64,000 bases of DNA from assembly GCA_047972265.1 (NCBI GenBank), contig JBKEAM010000045.1:1-64000 (forward strand). The letters are read 5' to 3'. The translations under genes were made by a program, and so were the position numbers. Of the stretch, positions 7,158-16,253 are shown one piece after another. Position 1 is the first letter of the stretch. Each line of letters begins with the position of its first letter. The notes beneath the pieces were generated by a model. It was not told where the DNA came from, searched no databases, and saw only the letters and a list, made by a program, of their open reading frames with translations. The stretch is from JAAYCI01 sp047972265. Its GTDB lineage: Bacteria > Bacillota > Clostridia > Oscillospirales > Ruminococcaceae.

Positions 7158-9918
7158 TTACCTGCCAAATCGAAAAAAACCAAATACAACATCTTTAGCA
7201 AAACTTATCAGCAAATTTTTAATTTTGCTCACATAGTTTTTACCTATTTCTTTTTTACGTACAATCCTTCTGCTTTGTATATATTTTGCATTGCGGTTTA
7301 TATACGAATATTTTAATGCACATAATAAAGATTGGCGTCCCTTTTCATTTCCTGTAAAAACAAGGGTGAAACCGCTTATTCTCAATTTTAAATGCTTGAG
7401 AAATATGTTTGCACGGTCTTTATTATTGGCAAAAATTGCAGGGCAAGCATAGCTGTTACGATATTTACTGCGCAAATACCACTTGTTTTGAAGCATTACA
7501 TAACGCGGCGTATCAAACGGAGAAAAAAACTCTGCCACCGCTTTGCAAAACAGCTTTTTTCACGTATATTGGCGCCAGACAATGCACATTCGATTCCTAC
7601 ATCAAAAGTATCACCACAGACAAACAGTGTTGCATTGGGCGATGTAATTTCGCCCAGCTCTTGCAAGGCCTGCAACAAACAGCCCGCCGCTGTTTTTACA
7701 AATCTTTTTGGAGAAAGCACACGCAAAATAGCGGTGTAGCTACGGAACGCAAAAAAAGAAACAGCCAAAACCGCCATTGCGCCAATAACATAAGAGGTAT
7801 TGTTTGAACAAAAAAACAATGCATACAAAATATTTAACGCTACGGCAAATACAGTGGTTATTACACCCATGTGCATCAAATTAAAAAACAAAAAACGGGG
7901 CGGCGCCGCAGAAAACGGCACATAATCTGCATCCAGCACTTCTGGTAAAGACGAATTTCCTAAACCATCCTCCCATTTGGCAAACAATTGAGAACGTTCT
8001 TTGGCAATTGTTAATGTACTAGTATTGATTGCCTGAATCCCCTCGTTGGTATATGGCGGCTTGATACTATCAATTCTTTGAATTCCACTTTCGATAAAAG
8101 GCCTATGGTATGCCGGTGCCATAAAGCAATCAAACCGACGCACCATATTAAAGTAATCTGCGCTATAAAGCGTTTCGCTCTCGGCATTTCCATATATATC
8201 TAACGAGGGCATGATTGTGGCAAGGTGCCAAATATTAGAGGCCTTTTGAGGAACAGAGGGATCCCGGCGAATCGCCCTTCCTCGCATTTGGTTTGTAGAT
8301 ACAAAGCTGCCCACAAAGCTGGCAATAACCAAGCTGTTGATGCAGGGAGAATCCCATCCTTCGCCTAAAAGTGCTTTGGTGCCAACAATAATATGCAAAA
8401 AGCCCTGTTGAAAAAGGCTGGTTAACACAAGCACCCCATCACTGCTTTTGCTGCCTATGCTTACTTCGCTATAGCCTACACCCTGCATCTCACTATCAAA
8501 AAAAGAAAGGTTTGCATCTATGCATATTTGCCGTGCTACTGGCACCGCCGCTTCGGGGAGCACCACCACTGTTCCGGTAAGAATTGCAATGGGCGTTTGT
8601 GCCAACACGCTGCGCCGTATCGTTTCAAACACTGGCACCGCCGATAACTCTGACAGAGCGTAATCAGTGCCAATTACCGACAGCATTCCTTTGCCAATAT
8701 GATCGGTTAATACCAACATACGCAAAGCATCACCAAGGTTTTTTTGTTCTTCATTGGCAATGGCGGCAATACTTTGCAATTTACCTTTAGATGTGTTTAA
8801 CAGCTTACTGAGTGTTTCGGTTGTTTTAAGGCAAACTTTGCTTTTAATTATTAACCCATCTGCCGATAGATATTTTTTCAATTGTTTTATGCTTACTTCT
8901 GTAAAGGCATTGGGCGAATCAATCACAAATTGAAAGGCCTCTTGTGCAATGTCTACTGTAAGAAAAGGAACTATCCCTTTGGTAAACATTTGCTTTTTTA
9001 GTTCTTTCGGCAATTCTATGCCACTATTTTGGGCCAGCACCAAAAGCGCAGAAACTCCCCTTGTGTTTTGAAAAATCCACTGTTCTTTGTTTGGGTCTTG
9101 CGGAAATATCCCGGAAGTAAGCAATGTTTCGTGAAGCCAATCTGTTTGTAAAATACTTTTTACGGCTTTATTGGCCTTTTTTTGATGCACAAATACAAAA
9201 AGTTCTTCTGCCTGTGTTGGTTGGTTAAAATAAATAAAGTCTTGATGTGGGCATAGCACCCCTTGCTTAACCAATGCAGGAACCGAGATTTCCTCATCCA
9301 CCTCGCCGCAAAGCGAAAGATAACGCCCCCACTCGGTAGAAGAACTGTCGTAGGGAGGGGTTGCCGTAAGCGCAATAATGGTTAAATCTTTTTCAACTGC
9401 GCAAACAAACCGCTCTAGCGCGGCCTGCCAGTTTCTTTTTAAATGATGTGCTTCATCCAGGCATATTACGCCAATTTTTTGTTGCTTAACATACTCCGGC
9501 AAATCAATGTTTTTATAGTCTATTTTTAAATCTGATGAAAAATCATCCGATTCTTCAGAGTATTCCAGCTTATTCCATGCTGCATACAGCCCTTGGTAGG
9601 TAAGCGAAGTAAGCGGCGCATTCTCTTGTAAAGAATACGAAAAATATACTTTTTCTTCCCTTTCGCTTGGCAGAAAGCACTGGTTAAAACGCTGCCCCCA
9701 TTGATGCTGAATAATAACGGTGGGAGACAAAATAAGGGCCGGTTTCCCTATTTTACGGATAAGCTCTAGCCCAAGTATTGTTTTTCCGCTGCCCGGTGCC
9801 GCAACAATATGTATTTTTTGTCTGACAAATGACTTTCTAAGTTGCTTAAAATGGCCTGTTGGTACTCGCGAAAAGTGCCCTGAAAACAAACGTTTTCAAA
9901 CGGATTCCCTTGTTCTAA
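7158..9918 (-). pseudogene. Superfamily II DEAD/DEAH-box helicase, disrupted by two frameshifts
   Basis: The largest open frame (9889-7496, 797 codons) shows helicase motifs I (APGSGKT), II (LDEAHH), III (TATPP) and VI (QMRGRAIRRD). Its two ends are misframed. At 9814-9819 (T6 on the + strand) one missing base separates it from a convincing N-terminus, ENVCFQGTFREYQQAIL, that runs into SDKK-IHIVAAPGSGKT. At 7523-7529 (A7 on the + strand) one missing base separates it from a C-terminus continuing SPFDTPRYVML, which is coded to 7158. With both bases restored the protein is 920 residues. The restored frame has no ATG/GTG/TTG; an AGGGAG site (9930-9925) lies 6 nt before TTA (9918-9916), as if a TTG start had mutated. 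Two membrane segments lie near codons 660-700. It is last in the murD-led run. Sequencing error in homopolymers is the alternative. Confidence 0.75.
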
Positions 9919-9942
9919 TTCAGTCTCCCTAAGATATAGTCT

Positions 9943-11202
9943 CTATCGCCGGCTATCCAGCACACGCTGGGCCGCCAGCATAACTGCCGCGCGCGAGGCC
10001 GCAAAATTAAGCCCACCCTGCATAAACGCCATATAGGGCGGGCGCATGGGCCCATCACAAGAAAGCTCTATGCTGCTGCCCGCTGTAAACGCGCCTGCGG
10101 CCATAATCACATCATCGTCATACCCCGGCATAGGCCAAGGCTCGGGCGTTACGTAGCTATCGATGGGGCTGGCAAACTGAATGCCCTCGCACATAGCACG
10201 CAGGCCCTCGGGGGTTTGCATCTCTACACTGGTAATAATATCGTTTAGCGGGTCGTTAAGGGCAGGCTTTGCCGTATACCCCAATTGACGGAACAGCTCG
10301 CTTGCATACACGCAGGTTTTTAGCGCTTCGGCCGTTACACCGGGGGCAAAATACAACCCCAAATACAGCTGGCGCAACACTTCACCCGTACTGCCAATTT
10401 CGGCCCCTACACCGGGGGCGGTAAACCGTGCGGCGCATTTGTTCACCAAATCTGCTCGGCCTGCTATATAACCTCCCGTGGGCGCAATACCTCCACCCGG
10501 GTTTTTAATTAAAGAGCCTATAATTAAATCGGCCCCGCACTGGGTTGGTTCTTTAATTTGCGTAAACTCCCCATAGCAATTATCTACCACTACGGCTATG
10601 GCGGGGTTGGCCTGCTTTGCCGCATCTGCCGCCGCTTGTATATCCTGCAAGGTTAAGGCGGGGCGGCTTGCATACCCACGGCTGCGCTGCAAATACAAAA
10701 TGCGGCACCCCGGCGCTTTTTGCCGTATTGCTTCTAAATCCGGTTTTCCATCCACAAGCTCTGTTTGCTGGTATTTTACGCCAAACTCTGCAAGGCTGCC
10801 CTCGCCCTTATCTCCATCTAACCCAAGCACCCCAATTAGGGTATCGTAAGGCCGCCCGGTGGCGCACAGCATGGTATCACCCGGGCGCAGTACCCCAAAC
10901 AAGGCTACCGCAAGGGTATGGGTGCCGCTCATAAATTGATGGCGCAGCAAGGCAGCCTCGCTGCCGGTTAGCATGGCAAATACTTCTTCCAGCTTATCTC
11001 TGCCGGCATCCCCATACCCATAACCGGTGGTACCTGCCAAATGGTTCGTGGCCACGCGGCAATCCATAAAAGCGCGCAGCATTTTTAACTGGTTTTGCTC
11101 TTTTATGGCCTCAATTTCTTCAAACCGGGGCTGTACTTTTTGCCGTACTTCTTTATCAATCTGCATCAGTGCATCGCTGATGGGAAAGTATTCCTGTATC
11201 AT
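9943..11202 (-). CDS. Methionine gamma-lyase-family PLP enzyme (YnbB-like, 'aluminium resistance' family)
   Basis: A 419-residue protein of the YnbB-like family: a fold-type I PLP enzyme related to Cys/Met metabolism lyases. The family landmarks are the N-terminal NHLAGTTGYGYGD stretch (residues 55-67), the glycine loop SGTHTLAVALFGVLRPGD, the aspartate in VVVDNCYGEF (cofactor ring contact) and the putative Schiff-base lysine in GSLIKNPGGG. The true reaction of the family is poorly defined; carbon-sulfur lyase activity is inferred from homology. AAGG precedes the ATG. It lies 30 bp after the acetyltransferase gene, in one run with murD. Its stop codon is in the same frame as, and just before, the broken helicase gene. 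Confidence 0.85.
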   Translation of the reverse strand: MIQEYFPISDALMQIDKEVRQKVQPRFEEIEAIKEQNQLKMLRAFMDCRVATNHLAGTTGYGYGDAGRDKLEEVFAMLTGSEAALLRHQFMSGTHTLAVALFGVLRPGDTMLCATGRPYDTLIGVLGLDGDKGEGSLAEFGVKYQQTELVDGKPDLEAIRQKAPGCRILYLQRSRGYASRPALTLQDIQAAADAAKQANPAIAVVVDNCYGEFTQIKEPTQCGADLIIGSLIKNPGGGIAPTGGYIAGRADLVNKCAARFTAPGVGAEIGSTGEVLRQLYLGLYFAPGVTAEALKTCVYASELFRQLGYTAKPALNDPLNDIITSVEMQTPEGLRAMCEGIQFASPIDSYVTPEPWPMPGYDDDVIMAAGAFTAGSSIELSCDGPMRPPYMAFMQGGLNFAASRAAVMLAAQRVLDSRR

Positions 11203-11232
11203 TGGTAACCTTTCGTTTAAAACAAATAGATG

Positions 11233-11970
11233 TTATTTTACTGTATTTAGTACAAGTTCTTGCACCGGCGCATCGGTGGTAAAACCAAAACGCTGGTAAT
11301 ATGGCTTTAGCTGCGGGCGGCATAGTAACCAAAGGTTTTTATGCTGATATTTCTCTGCAAAATAGGATAGCAAACTACCCGCCAGCCCCTGTTTTTGAAA
11401 AGAAGGCTTGGTTGCAACCGCCGTGATATACCCGCCCTCAGGTTGTATGCTATATAGCCCTGCTGTAGATACATACTCTCCGTTGCACCATACCGCCGCA
11501 ATGTCGGCCAGCCCCTTGTTTTGGCGGCGCAGGGAATCGCCATAATAGCTTTCGGCTTCCGGCAGCAGCCCGCTATGCGCCAACTGCCATAGGTCGGGTT
11601 TTCGGTGCAAATCACATCCAACCGGCAAAATTTTATTTTGTGTTCCATCGGTACTGCCCGCTTTTCTTTCCATCAAATACTGCGGGATAGGGCTATAGCC
11701 TTCTACCTGCATACCTGTGGTTTTAACATTGTTTACCCCCTGCAACTGCAAAAACAAGCCCAGCTCTTGGGGCTCTGCCTCCCCTGCCACCAAGGCACTG
11801 TTGCCCAGTACCGCCACAGCGGCACTTTGCCCCACAAAGTAAAACCCAGCCAAAGGCGAACGAATGCCATAGCAGATATAGGCGCTGCGTATTCTGCTGC
11901 CCAAAAAAGGATGCTGCCGCAAAACAGATAAAAACAAATCTTGTTGCCCGGCAGAAAGGCGGACAATCAT
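11233..11970 (-). CDS. GNAT-family N-acetyltransferase
   Basis: A 245-residue protein whose C-terminal half (about residues 130-235) is a GNAT fold. The acetyl-CoA-binding motif A is visible as AVATKPSFQKQGLAGSLL, and the final motif B region as PYYQRFGF. The N-terminal half is divergent, as in the larger two-part acetyltransferases. The substrate is not predictable. Its ATG overlaps the murD stop by 4 bp (ATGA), so the two are translationally coupled, though nothing in the sequence ties its activity to cell wall synthesis. Confidence 0.8.
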   Translation of the reverse strand: MIVRLSAGQQDLFLSVLRQHPFLGSRIRSAYICYGIRSPLAGFYFVGQSAAVAVLGNSALVAGEAEPQELGLFLQLQGVNNVKTTGMQVEGYSPIPQYLMERKAGSTDGTQNKILPVGCDLHRKPDLWQLAHSGLLPEAESYYGDSLRRQNKGLADIAAVWCNGEYVSTAGLYSIQPEGGYITAVATKPSFQKQGLAGSLLSYFAEKYQHKNLWLLCRPQLKPYYQRFGFTTDAPVQELVLNTVK

Positions 11971-13346
11971 AATGCGTTTACAAGCTGTTTAAAGTGCCTG
12001 CCCCTTATTTCAAAATTGGCATAGGCATCAAACGAGGCGCAAGCTGGAGAAAGCAAAACAATATCGCCCACACTGGCATCTTTTGCCGCTTTATATACTG
12101 CATCTTCTAAATTTTGAGCCCTTACAATTGTAGGGTACCCCGGCCGGTACCCCGGTGCCGAGGTAACGGCTTTTTCAATTTTATCGGCGGTGGTGCCCAT
12201 CAAAATCAATTCTTTTACACGTTCCAGAATATCCTGCACCATTGGCTCAAAGGGTATTTTTTTATCGTAGCCGCCCGCCAATAAGATAATTTTTTTGCCA
12301 AAAGAGCGCAATCCCGCAATAGAGCGCGTGGGTGTGGTTGCAATAGAATCGTTGATGTACTCTACCCCATTTAGCATACGCACCGGCTCCAAGCGATGCT
12401 CTACCCCCGTAAAGGTACGGGCAACCTGCGCCATATCTTTGGCATCTACCAGCCCGCGCACTGCCGCCATAGCGGCAAGCATGTTTTCTATATTATGCAC
12501 ACCGCGCAGCTTTAGTTCTGCAGCGTCTACCACCGGCTCTATTGTATCCCCCGCTGCAAGGCAAAGCATTTTTTCTTTATTTAAAAAGGCACCGTTTTGC
12601 ACCGGGTTTAAGCGAGAAAAGTGGCGCTCTTCCCCCTGCAAATCTGCTTTTAAGGTGTGTACGGGTTCACTTTCCCAACCCAAAACAGCCACATCCCCCG
12701 CTTTTTGGTGCAGCAAAATATTGCGTTTAGCGTCCACATAGGCTTCAAAGGTGCCGTGCACATCCAAATGGTTGGGAGACAGATTGGTTACCACCGCAAT
12801 GTTGGGCGAGCTTTGCATAGATTCCAGTTGAAAGCTGGAAAGCTCAACCACCGCAATGTCGTCTTTTCCTATTTCATCCACCAAGGGCAGCATTGCACGC
12901 CCTATATTGCCTCCCAAATGCACCGTATAGCCCGCCTGTTGCAGCATGGCCGCGCATAGTGAGGTGGTGGTTGTTTTGCCGTCAGACCCGGTAATGCCCA
13001 AAGTACGGCAGCGGCAGTTTTCAAAAAACAATTCCATCTCGCTGGTTACGGTTACGCCCTCACGCAATGCCTGCTGCAACGCGGGGTGCCCGTACGCAAA
13101 GCCAGGGGTGCGCAAAATCATATCCTGCCCGGTAAGCCCCTGTAAATAATCTGCCCCCAGACAAAGCCGTACTCCCATGCCCTGCATCTCTGTGGCATAT
13201 TCTCCCATTTCCTCTTGGGCGCGTTTATCGCACAGCGTTACCACGGCACCCGCCTGTGCAAACATGGGCACCAGTTCTCTATGAGAAACACCCGCCCCAA
13301 TAAATGCAACTTTTTTGTTCTTTAATCCTTTAAAAAAACTTGCCAT
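11967..13346 (-). CDS. murD: UDP-N-acetylmuramoyl-L-alanine--D-glutamate ligase
   Basis: A 459-residue cytoplasmic ligase that adds D-glutamate to UDP-MurNAc-L-Ala using ATP, the second amino-acid step of peptidoglycan precursor synthesis. The N-terminal UMP-binding Rossmann fold (KVAFIGAGVSHRELV), the central P-loop (GITGSDGKTTTT, near residue 117), the ELSSFQLE motif, and VEHRLE with NDSIATTP in the C-terminal ligase region are all present. The length is normal. A GGAGGAG site lies 8 bp before the ATG. It stands apart from a mur/fts (dcw) cluster and leads a run with an acetyltransferase and a PLP enzyme. Confidence 0.95.
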   Translation of the reverse strand: MASFFKGLKNKKVAFIGAGVSHRELVPMFAQAGAVVTLCDKRAQEEMGEYATEMQGMGVRLCLGADYLQGLTGQDMILRTPGFAYGHPALQQALREGVTVTSEMELFFENCRCRTLGITGSDGKTTTTSLCAAMLQQAGYTVHLGGNIGRAMLPLVDEIGKDDIAVVELSSFQLESMQSSPNIAVVTNLSPNHLDVHGTFEAYVDAKRNILLHQKAGDVAVLGWESEPVHTLKADLQGEERHFSRLNPVQNGAFLNKEKMLCLAAGDTIEPVVDAAELKLRGVHNIENMLAAMAAVRGLVDAKDMAQVARTFTGVEHRLEPVRMLNGVEYINDSIATTPTRSIAGLRSFGKKIILLAGGYDKKIPFEPMVQDILERVKELILMGTTADKIEKAVTSAPGYRPGYPTIVRAQNLEDAVYKAAKDASVGDIVLLSPACASFDAYANFEIRGRHFKQLVNAL

Positions 13347-13378
13347 ACCGCCATCTCCTCCAGCTTATATACGGGTAC

Positions 13379-13407
13379 ATTATATCCTTTTTTATCTTTA
13401 CCCGCAA
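13379..13407 (-). promoter_or_regulatory. Predicted promoter of murD
   Basis: Minus strand TTGCGG (13407-13402), 17 bp, TATAAT (13384-13379), about 33 bp before the murD ATG. It lies nearly back to back with the glutamine synthetase promoter. Confidence 0.7.
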
Positions 13408-13414
13408 TGTTTGC

Positions 13415-13443
13415 TTGTGATGGAAAAGTGTGCATGGTACAAT
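13415..13443 (+). promoter_or_regulatory. Predicted promoter of the type III glutamine synthetase gene
   Basis: TTGTGA (13415-13420), 17 bp, TACAAT (13438-13443). The expected start near 13450 leaves only a short leader before the GGAGG site at 13460-13464. No operator or riboswitch is evident. Confidence 0.65.
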
Positions 13444-13472
13444 GATATACACAAGAAATGGAGGAAGAATTT

Positions 13473-15563
13473 ATGGGCGATACCACCTGTTTCCATCGTT
13501 TTGGAGAACGTTGTTTTGATGACCGCATTATGCGGGAAAAGCTGCCGCGCGAAGTGTACAACAGCATACGCCGCATACGCGACGAGGGCAAGCCGTGGGA
13601 CCCGCAAGTGGCCGATGTTGTGGCCGGTGCCATGCGGGAATGGGCTATGGAAAAAGGCGCCACCCATTACGTACACTGGTTTACCCCAATGACAGGTGCT
13701 TCTGCCGGCAAGCACGATTCTTTTATTGATGGTATACAGGACGGCGAGCCCATTGTGCATTTTTCTGGCAAAATGCTTACCAAGGGAGAGCCCGACGCTT
13801 CCTCCTTCCCCAGCGGCGGGCTGCGCACCACATTTGAGGCCCGCGGCTATACCTCATGGGACCCTACCTCCCCCTGCTTTGTGCTGGGCACCACTTTGTA
13901 TATTCCCACCGCTTTTTGCGCCTATAACGGCGAAGCGTTAGACCAAAAAACCCCTGTTTTGCGCAGCATGCAGGCCATCAGCCAGCAATCTGTGCGCGTG
14001 TTGCGCGCATTGGGAGACGAGCAGACCGTATCGGTTACTCCCACAGCCGGGGCCGAGCAGGAATATTTTTTGGTGGATAAAACCCAGTTTGACCAGCGGT
14101 TAGACCTAAAAATTTGCGGCCGTACATTGGAGGGAGCCCGCCCGCCCAAAGGGCAGGAAATGGAAGACCACTATTATGGCTCTGTACCCGAGCGTGTGCG
14201 CAATTTTATGCGCGAGTTGGATAACGAGCTGTGGTGCATTGGTGTGCCCGCCAAAACCGAACACAACGAAGTAGCGCCAGGCCAGTACGAACTGGCCAGT
14301 GTTTTTGCCAGCGCCAACGTGGCGTTGGACCACAACCAGATTATTATGGAGCTACTGCGCAAGGTAGCGTTGCGGCATGGCTTTGCCTGCATTTTGCACG
14401 AAAAACCTTTTGCGGGCGTGAACGGTTCGGGCAAGCACAACAACTGGAGCCTGATTACCAATACCGGCAAAAACCTGCTAAGCGCCGGAGACAGCCCAGT
14501 GGAAAATGCCGAGTTTTTAGTGTTTTTGTGCGCCGCCATTGCCGCGGTAGATAAAAATGCCGATATTTTGCGGATGTCGACCGCTTCTGCCAGCAATGAT
14601 TTACGCCTGGGCGCTAACGAAGCGCCTCCCGCCATCATTTCTATCTTTTTGGGCGATCCTCTTACCCGTCTTATACAAAGCCTGTCCGACGGGCTTGCTT
14701 ACGAGATGGGACATCATGCTCCCCTTAAAACCGGGGTAAGCAGCTTGCCGCATCTTACCATGGATGATAACGACCGCAACCGCACCTCTCCCTTTGCTTT
14801 TACAGGCAACCGGTTCGAGTTTCGCATGGTAGGTTCCAGCCAAAGCATTGGGCTTTCTACCACTGTTTTATGCGCCGCTGTGGCAGATGTTTTGTCTGGC
14901 TTTGCAGACAAGCTGGAAAAAGCCGAAAATATAGAGGCAACCGTAGCCGAGATTGTACACGACACATGGGTTTCTCATTCTCATATTATTTTTAACGGCA
15001 ACAACTATTCTGCCGAATGGTATGCCGAAGCCGAGCGCCGGGGCTTGCCAAATATTTCTAACACGGTGGATGCCGCCGAAGCCTTTGTGGACGAAAAAAA
15101 CCTTGCTTTGTTTGAGCGCACCGGCGTATTTAGCCGTAGCGAATGCCACAGCCGGTACGAAATAACGCTGGAAGCCTACACAAAAACCGTAAAAATAGAG
15201 ATGGATACCCTGTTGCAGTTGGTAGGGCGCAGCTTTTTACCCTCTGCCTGCCGTTGGTTAGACCAAATGAGCAGTACCCGCGCCGCCGCAGATAACAATG
15301 GCACCCCTTGCCGGTATGCTACTGCACAGGCCGCAGCACTGACAACTGCCATTGATGAAACAGCAGACAAAGCCGAAGCCCTGCGTGCAGAACTTACCGC
15401 CATTACAGAAGACCTGCCCGTACGCGAGACGGCCCGCAAGATGCGCCACATTTTGGTTGGCTCTATGGAACAACTGCGCACCTGTTGCGAAACCCTGGAA
15501 GGCCTTATGCCCGAAACCTGCTGGCCAGTGCCGGATTATGCCACCCTGCTGTATGAACTGTAG
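13473..15563 (+). CDS. glnN: Glutamine synthetase type III
   Basis: A 696-residue enzyme making glutamine from glutamate, ammonia and ATP. The length of about 700 and the family signature (HWFTPMTGASAGKHDSF at about residue 73, then FSSGGLRTTFEARGYTSWDP-type text) identify the GSIII (GlnN) class, not GSI or GSII. Conserved metal and substrate sites include AEQEYFLVD, KTEHNEVAPGQYELA and NGSGKHNNWS. I place the start at 13473 because a GGAGG site lies at 13460-13464; the ATG at 13458 overlaps that site. It has its own promoter and is followed after 9 bp by a pentapeptide-repeat gene. The final 150 residues are partly helical. Confidence 0.95.
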   Translation: MGDTTCFHRFGERCFDDRIMREKLPREVYNSIRRIRDEGKPWDPQVADVVAGAMREWAMEKGATHYVHWFTPMTGASAGKHDSFIDGIQDGEPIVHFSGKMLTKGEPDASSFPSGGLRTTFEARGYTSWDPTSPCFVLGTTLYIPTAFCAYNGEALDQKTPVLRSMQAISQQSVRVLRALGDEQTVSVTPTAGAEQEYFLVDKTQFDQRLDLKICGRTLEGARPPKGQEMEDHYYGSVPERVRNFMRELDNELWCIGVPAKTEHNEVAPGQYELASVFASANVALDHNQIIMELLRKVALRHGFACILHEKPFAGVNGSGKHNNWSLITNTGKNLLSAGDSPVENAEFLVFLCAAIAAVDKNADILRMSTASASNDLRLGANEAPPAIISIFLGDPLTRLIQSLSDGLAYEMGHHAPLKTGVSSLPHLTMDDNDRNRTSPFAFTGNRFEFRMVGSSQSIGLSTTVLCAAVADVLSGFADKLEKAENIEATVAEIVHDTWVSHSHIIFNGNNYSAEWYAEAERRGLPNISNTVDAAEAFVDEKNLALFERTGVFSRSECHSRYEITLEAYTKTVKIEMDTLLQLVGRSFLPSACRWLDQMSSTRAAADNNGTPCRYATAQAAALTTAIDETADKAEALRAELTAITEDLPVRETARKMRHILVGSMEQLRTCCETLEGLMPETCWPVPDYATLLYEL

Positions 15564-15572
15564 GCCGTATAC

Positions 15573-16208
15573 ATGAAACTGGAAACCCCCAATATTGGCG
15601 CACTTCCCTTATCGGTAAACACCATGGATTTTTTACTGGAAGAAGCGCGAGAAATGGAAGTAGACATTGCTTCGCAGCATATCCAGGGCGTTACCATACA
15701 ACAGGGCGCGCTGGAAAAACTAGCTTTTAAGCATGTCGTGTTTGAAAATTGCCGTTTTTTAAACTGCCATTTTGAACGGTGCGATTTTACCGACGTTATC
15801 TTTCGCTCTTGCGATATTTCTAACAGTAGCTTTGCAGGTGCTTCTTTTTTTCGCTGTGAGTTATCCTCGGTAAAAGCGCTTGGCTGCAATTTGCGAGACT
15901 GTTTTTTTATGAATGTGTCTTTGCAGGATGTTAATTTTACGTATGCCAATCTCGATTCTTCTCACTTAAACAAAACCGAAGGAAACGAGTGCAATTTTAC
16001 CGAAGCCTTTTTGTCTCATTGCCAATTAAAGGGCGCTGCATTTAAAAATTCTCGCTTTGTAAATACCCTATTGGCCGGGCAAGACTTTACTTCTTCCGAG
16101 CTGGAGGGTATCACTGTATCAGAGGATTGTAAAGAATTACGAGATGCAACTGTTACCCCCTACCAAGCGGTAGAGCTTTCTAAGTTAATAGGCCTTATTG
16201 TAAAATAA
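15573..16208 (+). CDS. Pentapeptide-repeat protein
   Basis: A 211-residue protein whose residues 48-180 follow the A(D/N)LXX five-residue periodicity (for example FENCRFLNCHFERCDF, then ANLDSSHLNKTEGNECNF), which folds as a right-handed quadrilateral beta-helix. Cysteine is unusually common in the repeats (about 12 Cys). The first 45 and last 25 residues are non-repeat. It begins 9 bp after glnN and ends at a shared terminator, so it is almost certainly co-transcribed. Family members include gyrase-protecting DNA mimics, but net charge and context do not establish that here. A function linked to glutamine synthetase is only inference. Confidence 0.8.
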   Translation: MKLETPNIGALPLSVNTMDFLLEEAREMEVDIASQHIQGVTIQQGALEKLAFKHVVFENCRFLNCHFERCDFTDVIFRSCDISNSSFAGASFFRCELSSVKALGCNLRDCFFMNVSLQDVNFTYANLDSSHLNKTEGNECNFTEAFLSHCQLKGAAFKNSRFVNTLLAGQDFTSSELEGITVSEDCKELRDATVTPYQAVELSKLIGLIVK

Positions 16209-16253
16209 AAAAGGAACCCCCGCAGGCATGGCCTGCGGGGGTTCCTTTTTTTA
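16205..16253. terminator. Strong bidirectional terminator
   Basis: Two 17-bp perfect arms (16211-16227 and 16231-16247; AAGGAACCCCCGCAGGC and its complement) around ATG, flanked by A-run and T-run. It serves the glnN unit from the left and the LTA-synthase-like gene, whose stop is at its right edge. Confidence 0.92.

Noticed and set aside
7496..7538. Programmed frameshifting as the sole explanation of the helicase reading frames
   Set aside because: The second site has an ideal slippery heptamer, but the first junction (C AAA AAA T) does not fit the rule and no start codon exists in the restored N-terminal frame, so gene decay or sequence error explains all three better.
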